Assembly (NCBI GenBank): GCA_002413395.1
Contig: DHWX01000009.1
Location: 1 to 63,174, forward strand
From: Polaromonas sp. UBA5171
GTDB lineage: Bacteria > Pseudomonadota > Gammaproteobacteria > Burkholderiales > Burkholderiaceae_C
Length of the DNA stretch: 63,174 bases
Direction: 5' to 3'
Below, in pieces: positions 26,295 through 34,009 of the stretch (position 1 is the first letter of the stretch; the number at the start of each line of letters is the position of its first letter). A program made the translations under genes and the position numbers. Below the pieces are notes generated by a model. It had not been told where the DNA came from, did no database searches, and saw nothing but the letters and a program-made list of their open reading frames with translations.

Positions 26295-27101
26295 TTACGG
26301 GGCGGGCTGTGTGACAGCGTTCATTTGGAGAGTGACCGCAGTTTGTGCCAACAGTCTGCCGTTCGCCGATGCGCCAGTATTCACGGCGACCAGCGTTTTA
26401 CCCAGCACGACGCCCTCAAAGTGAGCGGTCGTGCCAAGGGTCACAGCGCCAGCAACCTGCCAGAAGATGTTCTTGGCCTGTGCGCCGCCAGCCAGCGTCA
26501 CCCGCGTACCGTTGGCCTGATCCAGGGTTCCCGCCACCTGGAAGATCCAGACATCGTTCGGACCACCCTTGAGCGTGACATCCGTTGATATTAAAAGAGG
26601 GGTGCCCCATTTGTAGAGGCCAGGAGCGAGGGTCAGCCCACCCACCTCACCAGCGCCCAACTCGGTGAAATCGGGCGATACGCGTCCCTCAGCGTCGAGG
26701 TACGCGGTTTCCATGTCGAGCACCGCCGCGGTCAGGGTAGTGGCATCATTGATCGCGCAGGGAAGAGGACCCGCCGCATCGACGACGTAAACTTTCCCCG
26801 TCACTTCGCCACACGTGAGGAGCAGAGCAGCACCGGTGATGGGGCTGGTTCCAACATCCCCAACGATGGCAGATTTGTAGACGTCGGTGATCCCGGTTTT
26901 GCTCAGAATCGTGAAAGTGCCGGCTGATCTAAGGTTGACCGGCGCTGGGCCAACGCCTCCTACAGACGCCAATTTGGAGGCGCTTGCGCCTGTAGCTGTA
27001 GGCCCACCATCTCCTCCACCGCCGCATCCGGCCAGTAAAGCGGCCAGCACCGAGGCCACGAATAAAGGTCGGACGCTGGAATTGTTATAAAATTGTTTCA
27101 T
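26295..27101 (-). CDS. Ice-binding-family (DUF3494) lipoprotein
   Basis: A 268-residue exported protein. The N-terminus has a signal peptide ending in a lipobox, LLAGCGGGG, so it is probably a lipoprotein. The rest is the DUF3494 ice-binding domain: FTILSKTGITDVYKSAIVGDVGTSPI, then LTLAPGLYKWGTPLLIS, GPNDVWIFQVAGTL and NIFWQVAGAVTLGTTAHFEGVVLG, which form the discontinuous beta-solenoid of these antifreeze proteins. Many members bind ice, others act as adhesins, so ice binding is inferred. It interrupts the nif gene order between nifE and the nifHDK operon. Confidence 0.85.
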   Translation of the reverse strand: MKQFYNNSSVRPLFVASVLAALLAGCGGGGDGGPTATGASASKLASVGGVGPAPVNLRSAGTFTILSKTGITDVYKSAIVGDVGTSPITGAALLLTCGEVTGKVYVVDAAGPLPCAINDATTLTAAVLDMETAYLDAEGRVSPDFTELGAGEVGGLTLAPGLYKWGTPLLISTDVTLKGGPNDVWIFQVAGTLDQANGTRVTLAGGAQAKNIFWQVAGAVTLGTTAHFEGVVLGKTLVAVNTGASANGRLLAQTAVTLQMNAVTQPAP

Positions 27102-27660
27102 TCTGTTTTTTCTGCTGAGTTAGTCAAAAAATGGATTCTCGATGTGATCGACCGGCCCACTGTCGGCTCAAAGGCAAGGGTGCTGCGCCATCGCTTTCGT
27201 GTTGTGCATCACGTCGGTGAGTGTCGAGCTGTAGTCAGAGCTTGCTGTGTGCGCTGGCGGACATAGCGCGGAAGAGTTACCCCGCTTACATGCACTTACA
27301 CATAGCGAACAAGGTCGAGCGCAGCCGGACCGCACCGTACGATGGGGTTTCTGTCGTACTCAGCTGCGGAACTGTCGGTCAGCCGAAAAAATTGATCGCT
27401 ATTTTGAGAGACCGCTTTCAGTCGCCGGGTGACCACAGTGAATGTCAGCTTCTGATCTTCATTACCGTCGGCTATGGGCACGAAGCAGGTCGCCACGAAC
27501 GGCGCCTGATCGGCCCCAAAAATTCCTCAACTGGCTTGCCAGGAAGCTGACACTCGTGACCGACTCCTGACGCTGCATTGCTGCCCGATGCGACGGCTCA
27601 AGCAAACACCCATCCAGGCATCAGCCAGCACGCAACACATCTCGCACGGCGTCATTCGCA
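27102..27660. other. Gene-free stretch between the ice-binding gene and the NifX-like gene
   Basis: No coding sequence is recognised in these 560 bases on either strand; the longest frames (for example 27221-27550 plus) have no family features. The right end is the region after the nifHDK operon, where a terminator would be expected, but no clear G/C hairpin with a T run was seen. It could be decayed DNA from the insertion of the ice-binding gene. Confidence 0.4.
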
Positions 27661-28047
27661 TCAATGCCGCGAAAACAGGTCGCGCAGCTTGCACAGGGTG
27701 GTGGTGATGTCGAAGCGGGTATCGGCCAGCGCTTCTCCGTCCATGATCTTCTTTAGCGCCATGAGCGGATCGCTCTCTCCGGTCAACAGCACCTGGGCGC
27801 CCCACTTTTCCATGTGGCGGATATAGCCATCGCCCGCGCTGGCGGCGATCATTATCTCGACACCATGAAGTGGATGGGGACCATCATCCTTGAAGTGGTG
27901 AGGCAATTGTTCCCTGGTGAGCAGGACACGCTGGGGTTCGGGTATCGGTTCTCCCCGCTGGCAGTCAAACACCAGCCAGTCCCGGGTCTGGCCGGCGTGT
28001 CCAGACACCTTGGCCCAGTTGTCATTGGTGGCGACAGCAATTTTCAT
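27661..28047 (-). CDS. NifX/NafY-type cofactor-binding domain protein
   Basis: A 128-residue protein of the dinitrogenase iron-molybdenum cofactor biosynthesis family (NifX, NafY, NifB C-terminal). Seen: KIAVATNDNWAKVSGHAGQTRDWLVFD, where the His matches the cluster-binding DxHFG position of NifX, and MIAASAGDGYIRHMEKWGAQVLLTGE. The closing helix ends RFDITTTLCKLRDLF. It is the last gene of the nifHDK transcript, a place where a NafY/NifY-like chaperone of apo-dinitrogenase would make sense, but the exact orthology is not certain. Confidence 0.8.
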   Translation of the reverse strand: MKIAVATNDNWAKVSGHAGQTRDWLVFDCQRGEPIPEPQRVLLTREQLPHHFKDDGPHPLHGVEIMIAASAGDGYIRHMEKWGAQVLLTGESDPLMALKKIMDGEALADTRFDITTTLCKLRDLFSRH

Positions 28048-28071
28048 GATTCAGGTGCCAGGTGACGCAGG

Positions 28072-28551
28072 TCAGCCTTCAGTCGGAAGCTTGCCACCAC
28101 TCAGGTGCAGCTGCATCCAGCGCTGCAGCTCGGCGACGTGCTCGGCTTCTTCCTTGACGAACTCCTTGGCCAAAACCCGGATTTCCGGATCGGCGGTGGT
28201 CTGCAAGATATCGTTGTAAAAATTCAGTCCGGCTTGCTCGGCATCAAGGGCCACCTGCAACGCCTGTTCACGCCCGATAAAGGGATCGGCGGCCCAGATG
28301 GCCGCGGACTCGGGGCTCTCGATGTCGGGCCAATGGTAGTCGCTGGCTGCCATCACCGGCAGATCGCGAAAGCCGGAGCGCTCGCGGGCGTCACCCAGAT
28401 GCAGCAGTGAATAGCTGGCCAGGCGTCGAAAGAGCCGCCCCACCTCGCGGTTGCCGGCCGTCGTCATGGCATCTGCGAGCTGGCCGAAACGCAAAGCGGA
28501 CTCGCTCTCCAGCTGAATGGTGTGGGCCAGGAATTCTTCAACGTTTTTCAT
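28072..28551 (-). CDS. Ferritin-like (rubrerythrin-type) protein in the nifHDK operon
   Basis: Start at ATG 28551 (MKNVEEFLAHTIQLE), with AGGAAACCC upstream; 159 residues. The four-helix diiron pattern is visible: QLESESALRFGQLADAM (first Glu), LHLGDARERSG, ALDAEQAGLNFYNDIL and FVKEEAEHVAELQRW (ExxH). It lacks a C-terminal rubredoxin domain. Ferritin-like proteins of this kind are often encoded after nifHDK or FeSII genes; a role in peroxide removal, iron handling or oxygen protection is inferred only. Confidence 0.75.
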   Translation of the reverse strand: MKNVEEFLAHTIQLESESALRFGQLADAMTTAGNREVGRLFRRLASYSLLHLGDARERSGFRDLPVMAASDYHWPDIESPESAAIWAADPFIGREQALQVALDAEQAGLNFYNDILQTTADPEIRVLAKEFVKEEAEHVAELQRWMQLHLSGGKLPTEG

Positions 28552-28591
28552 GGGTTTCCTCAATCCGCCGACCCGCCGCCTGCGTCTTTTG

Positions 28592-28939
28592 TCAAAATGT
28601 AACCAGAACGTCTTCGTCGCGCACGACACACTGGCAGGCCAGGCGCCACGGCGGTGGCAGATCTTTCGTCTCGGCATCGGCAATTTGCTGCGCGGTGATC
28701 TTGCCGGCCAGACGCAGCACGGTTTTTTCTTTCTCTGTCAGGGCAACACCGATCGGCGTTTTGTTAGAGAGTACCGACACCTGCACCTGGCAGGAGCCGC
28801 ACTCGCCGTTCTGGCATTCGAAGGCGACCGGAACTTTGTTGGCCTGGGCAAGGGCAAGCAGCGTCCTGGTGTCGCCAGCCACGGCGTACACCGTCAGGTC
28901 CTTCTTCATTTGCGGTGAGGTAAAGGTGACATTAGGCAT
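28592..28939 (-). CDS. Shethna FeSII-like 2Fe-2S ferredoxin
   Basis: Start at ATG 28939; 115 residues. Cluster cysteines are seen at C42, C47, C50 (FECQNGECGSC) and C102 (WRLACQ). The frame KDLTVYAVAGDTRTLLALAQ, then LTEKEKTVLRLAGK, and DLPPPWRLACQCVVRDEDVLV follows the Azotobacter vinelandii Shethna protein II closely, as I recall its sequence. In Azotobacter that protein binds oxidised nitrogenase during oxygen stress and holds it in an inactive protected complex. It starts 12 bases after nifK, so it should be co-expressed with the enzyme it would protect. No other electron partner is encoded beside it. Confidence 0.8.
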   Translation of the reverse strand: MPNVTFTSPQMKKDLTVYAVAGDTRTLLALAQANKVPVAFECQNGECGSCQVQVSVLSNKTPIGVALTEKEKTVLRLAGKITAQQIADAETKDLPPPWRLACQCVVRDEDVLVTF

Positions 28940-28950
28940 GATGTTCCCGA

Positions 28951-30507
28951 TCAACGAATGATGTCGTAGCTGTAATCGGTCTTGCCGATTTCCATGGTGT
29001 TGCCATCAAGTGCTTCAAAGAACTCGTCGAGCAACATCACCAGAACGCGCATCGCGCCGTCATAGCCCCAGGTCGCGTAACGATGGTAGTGGTGGCGATC
29101 AAAGATCGGAAACACCAGGCGCACCAGGGGAATCTTGGTATCGCGTTCCAGGAACTTGCCGTAGGTGTTGCCGATCAAAAAGTCCACTGGCTCCGTGAAC
29201 AGCAGCGAACGCAAGTGCCACAGATCGCGCTTCGGATAGGCCTTGCAGCCTTTGCCGTAGGGTGACGAGTCAAACAGGGCTTGCATCTTGACTCCCCACT
29301 CTTTGCCGCCATTGGTGGACACAACGTGAGCTGGCTCGGCACCGAGCTCCAGCAGGAATGCGGCATAGCCCAGCATCTGGTCCGGATCACCATACAGTGC
29401 AAAGCGTTTGCCATGCAAGTGAGCCTGACTGTCGGCCATGGCATCCACCACTTCGCCACGTTCTTTTTCCAGTTGCGCAGGAATTGGCTTGCCGGTCAGG
29501 CGTGAAATTTCCATCAGGAACTTGTCGGTGCCCGCCACGCCCACAGGCGCATTGAGAACCACGATTTCCTGGCCGTGCTCGGCGATGAACTTGGATGTTT
29601 TCTCGCAGCAATATTCCTGGAACACGATCGTCGCCTTGGCATGCAAAGCTGCGATCACTTCTTCCTTGGTGGTGCCGCCAGAGTACATGCGGAACTCGCC
29701 ATCAGTCGGCGTGTTCCAGTTGCCTGAAGGGTCACAGAGGACGTTCACCTTGACGCCGAACAGATCGAAAATCCGGCGGATTTCCTTCATGTTGCCAACC
29801 ACAAAGCCATCAAAGCCACCGATGAAGTTGATGCTGTCATCCGGCACGCGAACCAAAGGCTCGGTGGTCTTGGCCTTGCCATCCCAGAAGTGGCGCAGGA
29901 TGCCCAGCAAGGCATTGTCGTAGCCGGTGATGTGGCTGCCAACGAAAGCCGGAGTATGCGCGAACGGCACGTCGAATTCTTCCGGGATGCTGCCCTTTTG
30001 CTTGCTGGTCTTGATGAAGGCGTCAACGTCGTCGCCAATCACTTCAGCCATGCAGGTGGTGGACACGGCAATCATGTCGGGCTTGTACAGGCTGTAGGCG
30101 TTGGCCAGGCCGTCGACCATGTTATTGAGGCCACCGAACACTGCAGCGTCCTCGGTCATCGAGGAGCTGACGCAGGAAGTCGGTTCCTTGAAATGGCGCG
30201 AGAAGTGCGAACGGTAGTAGGCCACACAGCCCTGGCTGCCGTGCACGAAACTCAGTGTTTTGGCGAAGCCGTTGGCGACAAAAACAGCGCCCAATGGCTG
30301 GCACGCCTTGGCCGGATTTACGGCCAGCGAGTCGCGGGCGAAGTTTTTTTGCTTGTAGTCTTCGGTCTTGGTCCATTCAACGATCGACTTGACGGTCTCG
30401 TCGGAATGCTTGAGCTCGAATTCTTTCTTCTTGCTGAAGAGTTCCTGGTACTCCGGCTCACGGAATAGCATTTCGTGGTCGATGACTTTTTCGGCTGATT
30501 GGGGCAT
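28951..30507 (-). CDS. nifK: Nitrogenase MoFe protein beta subunit NifK
   Basis: NifK, 518 residues, full length. P-cluster cysteines are seen at C69 (AKACQPLGAV), C94 (HGSQGCVAYY) and C152 (STTCMAEVIGDD), with the conserved Ser-rich stretch CVSSSMTEDAAVFGG in between. The C-terminus DYSYDIIR is standard. With NifD it forms the alpha2beta2 protein that reduces N2. It starts 28 bases after nifD and is followed at 12 bases by the FeSII-like gene. Confidence 0.97.
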   Translation of the reverse strand: MPQSAEKVIDHEMLFREPEYQELFSKKKEFELKHSDETVKSIVEWTKTEDYKQKNFARDSLAVNPAKACQPLGAVFVANGFAKTLSFVHGSQGCVAYYRSHFSRHFKEPTSCVSSSMTEDAAVFGGLNNMVDGLANAYSLYKPDMIAVSTTCMAEVIGDDVDAFIKTSKQKGSIPEEFDVPFAHTPAFVGSHITGYDNALLGILRHFWDGKAKTTEPLVRVPDDSINFIGGFDGFVVGNMKEIRRIFDLFGVKVNVLCDPSGNWNTPTDGEFRMYSGGTTKEEVIAALHAKATIVFQEYCCEKTSKFIAEHGQEIVVLNAPVGVAGTDKFLMEISRLTGKPIPAQLEKERGEVVDAMADSQAHLHGKRFALYGDPDQMLGYAAFLLELGAEPAHVVSTNGGKEWGVKMQALFDSSPYGKGCKAYPKRDLWHLRSLLFTEPVDFLIGNTYGKFLERDTKIPLVRLVFPIFDRHHYHRYATWGYDGAMRVLVMLLDEFFEALDGNTMEIGKTDYSYDIIR

Positions 30508-30535
30508 GATCTTTCTCCGTTTGATATGTGACAGT

Positions 30536-31993
30536 TCAGGTCTTCCAGGGCGCCTTGGTCAGACCCCAGATCGGACTGGAAATGGCCATGTCCATGTCAC
30601 GGGCAAAGATGGCAAAGCCGTCGTAGCCGTGGTACGGACCGGAGTAATCCCAGCTGTGCATCTGGCGGAACGGCACGCCCATCTTCTGGAACACGTACTT
30701 TTCCTTGATGCCGGACCCGACCAGGTCAGGTTTGATCTTGTCGACGAAGTGCTCAAACTCGTAGCCCGTCACGTCGTCATAGATCAGCGTGCTGTCCTTG
30801 ATGTAGTGGGTGGTGCGTTGGTAGTCGTCGTTGTGGCCGAACTCGTAGCCGGTACCGACGACGATCATGCCGAGGTCTTCGTAAGCGCCGATCACATGAC
30901 GTGGACGCAAGCCGCCAACGTACAGCATGACGGTCTTGCCCTGCAGACGCGGCTTGTATTTGTCAACCACCGCCTGCATCAGCGGTTTGTACCTGGCGAT
31001 CACCGTCTCAGTCTTGGCCTTGACGGTTTCGTCGAAGTGGCTGGCGATCTCGCGCAGGCTCTTCTCGATCATGGTCGGGCCGAAGAAATTGTATTCAACC
31101 CATGGAATACCGTACTTCTCTTCCATGTGCCGGCTGATGTAGTTCATCGAACGGTAGCAATGCAGCACATTGAGTTTGGCCTTGGGCGTGTTTTCGATCT
31201 CGGCGATGGTGCCGTCACCAGACCACTGCGAGATGACGCGCAGGCCCATTTCTTCGAGCAGAATGCGGCTCGACCAGGCGTCGCCACCGATGTTGTAGTC
31301 GCCGATGATGGCCACATCGTAGGGCGTCGAGACGAATTCGGGGGACTTATTGGAATCGGCCTTGTCGAATACCCAGTCGCGGATGGCGTCGTTGGCAAGA
31401 TGGTGGCCGAGTGACTGACTCACGCCCCGGAAGCCTTCGCAGCGCACCGGCACGATGGTTTTTCCTTCGTATTCCTTGCTCTTCTTTTTAGACACCGCTT
31501 CGATGTCGTCGCCAATCAGGCCGATGGGACATTCAGACTGAATCGAGATGCCCTTGTTCAGCGGAAACAGCACCTGGATTTCGTCGATGATCTTTTCGAG
31601 CTTCTTGTCACCACCGAAGACGATGTCTTTCTCCTGAAAGTCGGAGGTGAACTGCATCGTCACAAAGGTGTCGATGCCGGTGGTGCCGACGTAATAATTA
31701 CGGCGTGCAGCCCACGAATATTGGCCGCAGCCGACCGGGCCGTGGCTGACATGGACCATATCCTTGATCGGGCCCCACACCACGCCTTTGGAGCCGGCGT
31801 AGGCGCAACCGCGAATGGTCATTACGCCTGGTAATGACTTGATATTGGACTTGACGCCGCAATCAGGCTTGCCTTCTTCGAACGCGGCCAGGTGCTTGGC
31901 GCGCCGTTTGGCCATCTTTTCAGGATAAGCCCTCAGCACCTCATCGATCAGGGCCTTGTTTGTGGCCTTGCGCTCTTCAACGGTGGCAGTCAT
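30536..31993 (-). CDS. nifD: Nitrogenase MoFe protein alpha subunit NifD
   Basis: NifD, 485 residues. Start chosen at ATG 31993 (MTATVEERKA); the open frame extends to 32125 but lacks family sequence. P-cluster Cys C63 (RGCAYAG), C89 (GPVGCGQYSW) and C155 (QSECPIGLIGDD), FeMo-cofactor Cys C279 (NVLHCYRSM) and His446 (QMHSWDYSGPYHG) are all present, so it is a molybdenum-type enzyme with intact cofactor sites. Second gene of nifHDK. Confidence 0.97.
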   Translation of the reverse strand: MTATVEERKATNKALIDEVLRAYPEKMAKRRAKHLAAFEEGKPDCGVKSNIKSLPGVMTIRGCAYAGSKGVVWGPIKDMVHVSHGPVGCGQYSWAARRNYYVGTTGIDTFVTMQFTSDFQEKDIVFGGDKKLEKIIDEIQVLFPLNKGISIQSECPIGLIGDDIEAVSKKKSKEYEGKTIVPVRCEGFRGVSQSLGHHLANDAIRDWVFDKADSNKSPEFVSTPYDVAIIGDYNIGGDAWSSRILLEEMGLRVISQWSGDGTIAEIENTPKAKLNVLHCYRSMNYISRHMEEKYGIPWVEYNFFGPTMIEKSLREIASHFDETVKAKTETVIARYKPLMQAVVDKYKPRLQGKTVMLYVGGLRPRHVIGAYEDLGMIVVGTGYEFGHNDDYQRTTHYIKDSTLIYDDVTGYEFEHFVDKIKPDLVGSGIKEKYVFQKMGVPFRQMHSWDYSGPYHGYDGFAIFARDMDMAISSPIWGLTKAPWKT

Positions 31994-32078
31994 GTGGGAA
32001 CTCCAGTAATTAATGGTTTGCATTTGGCGCAAACCCAGCCGGATTCGATTTGCGTTGAATCCGGCTGGGCTGTACCTC

Positions 32079-32960
32079 TCAGGCCGCCAGTTCCTCAGCC
32101 TTTTTGCCGACTTGCGATTCATCAATCGCCTCCATGATCCCGAACTCCATCAACATATCTTCCAGCTGATCCATGGTGATCGGAGTCGGAATGGTGCCAT
32201 TGCCGGCGTTGTTGTGGATCTTGGTGGCGAGATCGCGGTATTCCTGCGCCTGCTTGGAGTCGGGGGCATATTCGATCACCGTCATGCGGCGCAACTCTGC
32301 GTGCTGCACGATGTTGTCGCGGGGAATGAAGTGGATCAATTTGGTACCCAGCATCTTGGCCAGCGCATCGGCCAGTTCCAGTTCCTTGTCGGTCTGGCGC
32401 TCGTTGCATACCAGGCCGCCCAGACGCACGCCGCCGGAGTTTGCATACTTCAGAATGCCCTTGGAGATGTTGTTGGCCGCGTACATGGCCATCATTTCTC
32501 CGGACATCACAATGTAAATTTCCTGCGCTTTGTTTTCGCGGATCGGCATGGCGAAACCGCCGCACACCACGTCGCCCAGCACGTCGTAGGAAACATAGTC
32601 AACGCCTTCGTAAGCACCGTTTTCTTCCAGAAAGTTGATCGAGGTGATGACACCGCGACCGGCGCAGCCAACGCCTGGCTCGGGACCGCCGGACTCGACG
32701 CAGCGGATATCGTGGAAGCCAATTTTCATCACGTCTTCGAGCTCCAGATCCTCCACCGAGCCCGCCTCCGCCGCCAGCGACAGGATGGTGTCTTGTGCCT
32801 TGGCATGCAGAATCAGACGTGTTGAGTCGGCTTTTGGGTCGCAGCCGACGATCAGAATTTTCTGGCCAAGCTCGGTCAGAGCCGCCAGCGTGTTTTGAGA
32901 AGTGGTCGATTTGCCGATGCCACCTTTGCCGTAGAAGGCGATTTGCCGAAGTTTAGCCAT
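32079..32960 (-). CDS. nifH: Nitrogenase iron protein NifH
   Basis: NifH, 293 residues, the ATP-dependent electron donor to NifDK. Walker A GKGGIGKS at 11-18; 4Fe-4S cysteines C99 (GVGCAGRGV) and C133 (GDVVCGGFAM); and Arg102 in CAGRGVIT, the residue that DraT ADP-ribosylates, is present. draT and draG lie divergently upstream. The 5' untranslated leader is about 120 bases, from a sigma-54 promoter at 33091-33105. Confidence 0.97.
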   Translation of the reverse strand: MAKLRQIAFYGKGGIGKSTTSQNTLAALTELGQKILIVGCDPKADSTRLILHAKAQDTILSLAAEAGSVEDLELEDVMKIGFHDIRCVESGGPEPGVGCAGRGVITSINFLEENGAYEGVDYVSYDVLGDVVCGGFAMPIRENKAQEIYIVMSGEMMAMYAANNISKGILKYANSGGVRLGGLVCNERQTDKELELADALAKMLGTKLIHFIPRDNIVQHAELRRMTVIEYAPDSKQAQEYRDLATKIHNNAGNGTIPTPITMDQLEDMLMEFGIMEAIDESQVGKKAEELAA

Positions 32961-33090
32961 TGCAGTACTCCATATAGGAAGGGTTGAAAGACCTTAGGTT
33001 GCGTAGCCGCGACCATGTCAGCCTGACGTGCCTATAGGTCTTCTTGTGGTCACGTATCGGCCGGACCTGTGTCCGCGCTCCTTCCCTATT

Positions 33091-33105
33091 GCAGCTTCCG
33101 TGCCA
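33091..33105 (-). promoter_or_regulatory. Sigma-54 (-24/-12) promoter of nifHDK
   Basis: The minus strand reads TGGCACGGAAGCTGC, a full match to the TGGCACG -24 box with GC 10 bases after GG. Transcription would start near 33079, giving a leader of about 118 bases to nifH. The NifA site at 33200-33215 lies about 95 bases upstream and an IHF-like sequence lies between them. Confidence 0.8.
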
Positions 33106-33169
33106 TGCAGATGCGACTGTCTTTTCAGTGCCCCCAAGGGCTTGCTTCCAAGAGTGAAAACCTTGTTTT

Positions 33170-33182
33170 CAAGGGGTTGAAT
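33170..33182. promoter_or_regulatory. Possible IHF site between NifA site and nifH promoter
   Basis: CAAGGGGTTGAAT matches the reverse of the IHF consensus WATCAANNNNTTR with one mismatch and sits in an A/T-rich tract between the activator site and the promoter, where DNA bending is needed in other nif promoters. Sequence match only. Confidence 0.35.
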
Positions 33183-33199
33183 TGACGGTTTTATTGTTT

Positions 33200-33215
33200 T
33201 GTTCATTTCCCTACA
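33200..33215. promoter_or_regulatory. NifA upstream activator site shared by two divergent promoters
   Basis: TGTTCATTTCCCTACA is a perfect TGT-N4-T-N5-ACA NifA site. Its centre is about 110 bases from the centre of the nifH promoter and about 108 bases from that of the divergent promoter at 33308-33322, so one activator site could serve both directions. Confidence 0.75.
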
Positions 33216-33307
33216 AAATTCAATACCCTGTCGTAAAAATCCCTTTAGCCATCGCCCACAAGACCAGTTTGTGTCGTGTTTGCAGCTTGGCTTGCGTGCT
33301 TTACACC

Positions 33308-33322
33308 TGGTACGGTCATTGC
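33308..33322 (+). promoter_or_regulatory. Sigma-54 (-24/-12) promoter of the ORF202-draT-draG operon
   Basis: The plus strand reads TGGTACGGTCATTGC, one mismatch from TGGCACG-N4-TTGC with the correct 10-base GG-GC spacing. Transcription would start near 33334, about 50 bases before the 202-residue gene. It faces away from nifH. Confidence 0.7.
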
Positions 33323-33382
33323 AGATAGAAGGAGGATCACCACGCGTCCTCCCGACTATTTCAACCCAACGAAGGAATCTTC

Positions 33383-33991
33383 ATGACTGCCACACTCGCC
33401 CTTAAAGAGATCGACGACACCGCGTTTGCGCGACTTGAAAGCGAAGGGCGACTGCTCAACCCTTTGCTCAAGGCACCCACCAGCAAGTCCGGGCGCGTCG
33501 GCTTTCGCGGCGAATTGGCGCTGCGCTTTGCCCCCAGGCTGGCTGACGAAGCCCGCCCCCCGGAGCTGTTCTGCGGCCAGACCATGGCCATCGCCAACGT
33601 CGGTGAAAAGCACCTGCCCTTCTTTGCTGGCTACCTGTTGAGCTTCGAGTACCTGAAAGACGTGGCCGAGGTGCTGGGCGACACACTCAGCGCTGGCGGT
33701 AAATATTTTCTGTTCTGCAACAACATCGACCTGTCAAAAAAGTACCAGGTGCCTTACAAGGGCGCCATGTTCTACGTGCTGCCCATCGATGAATCCACGG
33801 TCTACAACGAGTTGCTGGATCTTTTTTATCTGGAGAAAAACGACCTCAAGAAGAAAGACACCGCCGGCAAGCTCGATGCCGTAGCCGACGCCGCGCTTAA
33901 GTTCTGCACTACCTTCGACACCATCACCTACGCAGAAGGTCTGGCATTGATGGGTCCGGTACGCAACCCCAACGAAAACCGCCCGGTTTGA
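33383..33991 (+). CDS. Unrecognised 202-residue protein heading the draTG operon
   Basis: Not matched to any family I know. AAGGAATCTTC gives a good ribosome-binding site. The protein is soluble-looking with mixed alpha/beta content: a core GRVGFRGELALRFAPRL at about 37-53, a strand-loop PELFCGQTMAIANVGE, KYFLFCNNIDLSKKYQVPYKG at about 107-127, and a Lys-rich helix EKNDLKKKDTAG near 151-162. Cysteines at 64, 112 and 175 are isolated, not a cluster motif. It is first in an operon with draT (18 bases on) and draG, and is under a sigma-54 promoter sharing a NifA site with nifH. A link to nitrogenase control is inferred from this position only. Confidence 0.8.
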   Translation: MTATLALKEIDDTAFARLESEGRLLNPLLKAPTSKSGRVGFRGELALRFAPRLADEARPPELFCGQTMAIANVGEKHLPFFAGYLLSFEYLKDVAEVLGDTLSAGGKYFLFCNNIDLSKKYQVPYKGAMFYVLPIDESTVYNELLDLFYLEKNDLKKKDTAGKLDAVADAALKFCTTFDTITYAEGLALMGPVRNPNENRPV

Positions 33992-34009
33992 TGCCTTGAC
34001 ACGCTGGCC

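Noticed and set aside
27221..27550. 110-residue plus frame after the ice-binding gene
   Set aside because: Composition and lack of motif suggest non-coding sequence; weak start.
30368..31414. 348-residue plus-strand frame opposite nifK/nifD
   Set aside because: Antisense shadow of strongly conserved nif genes; no domain recognised.
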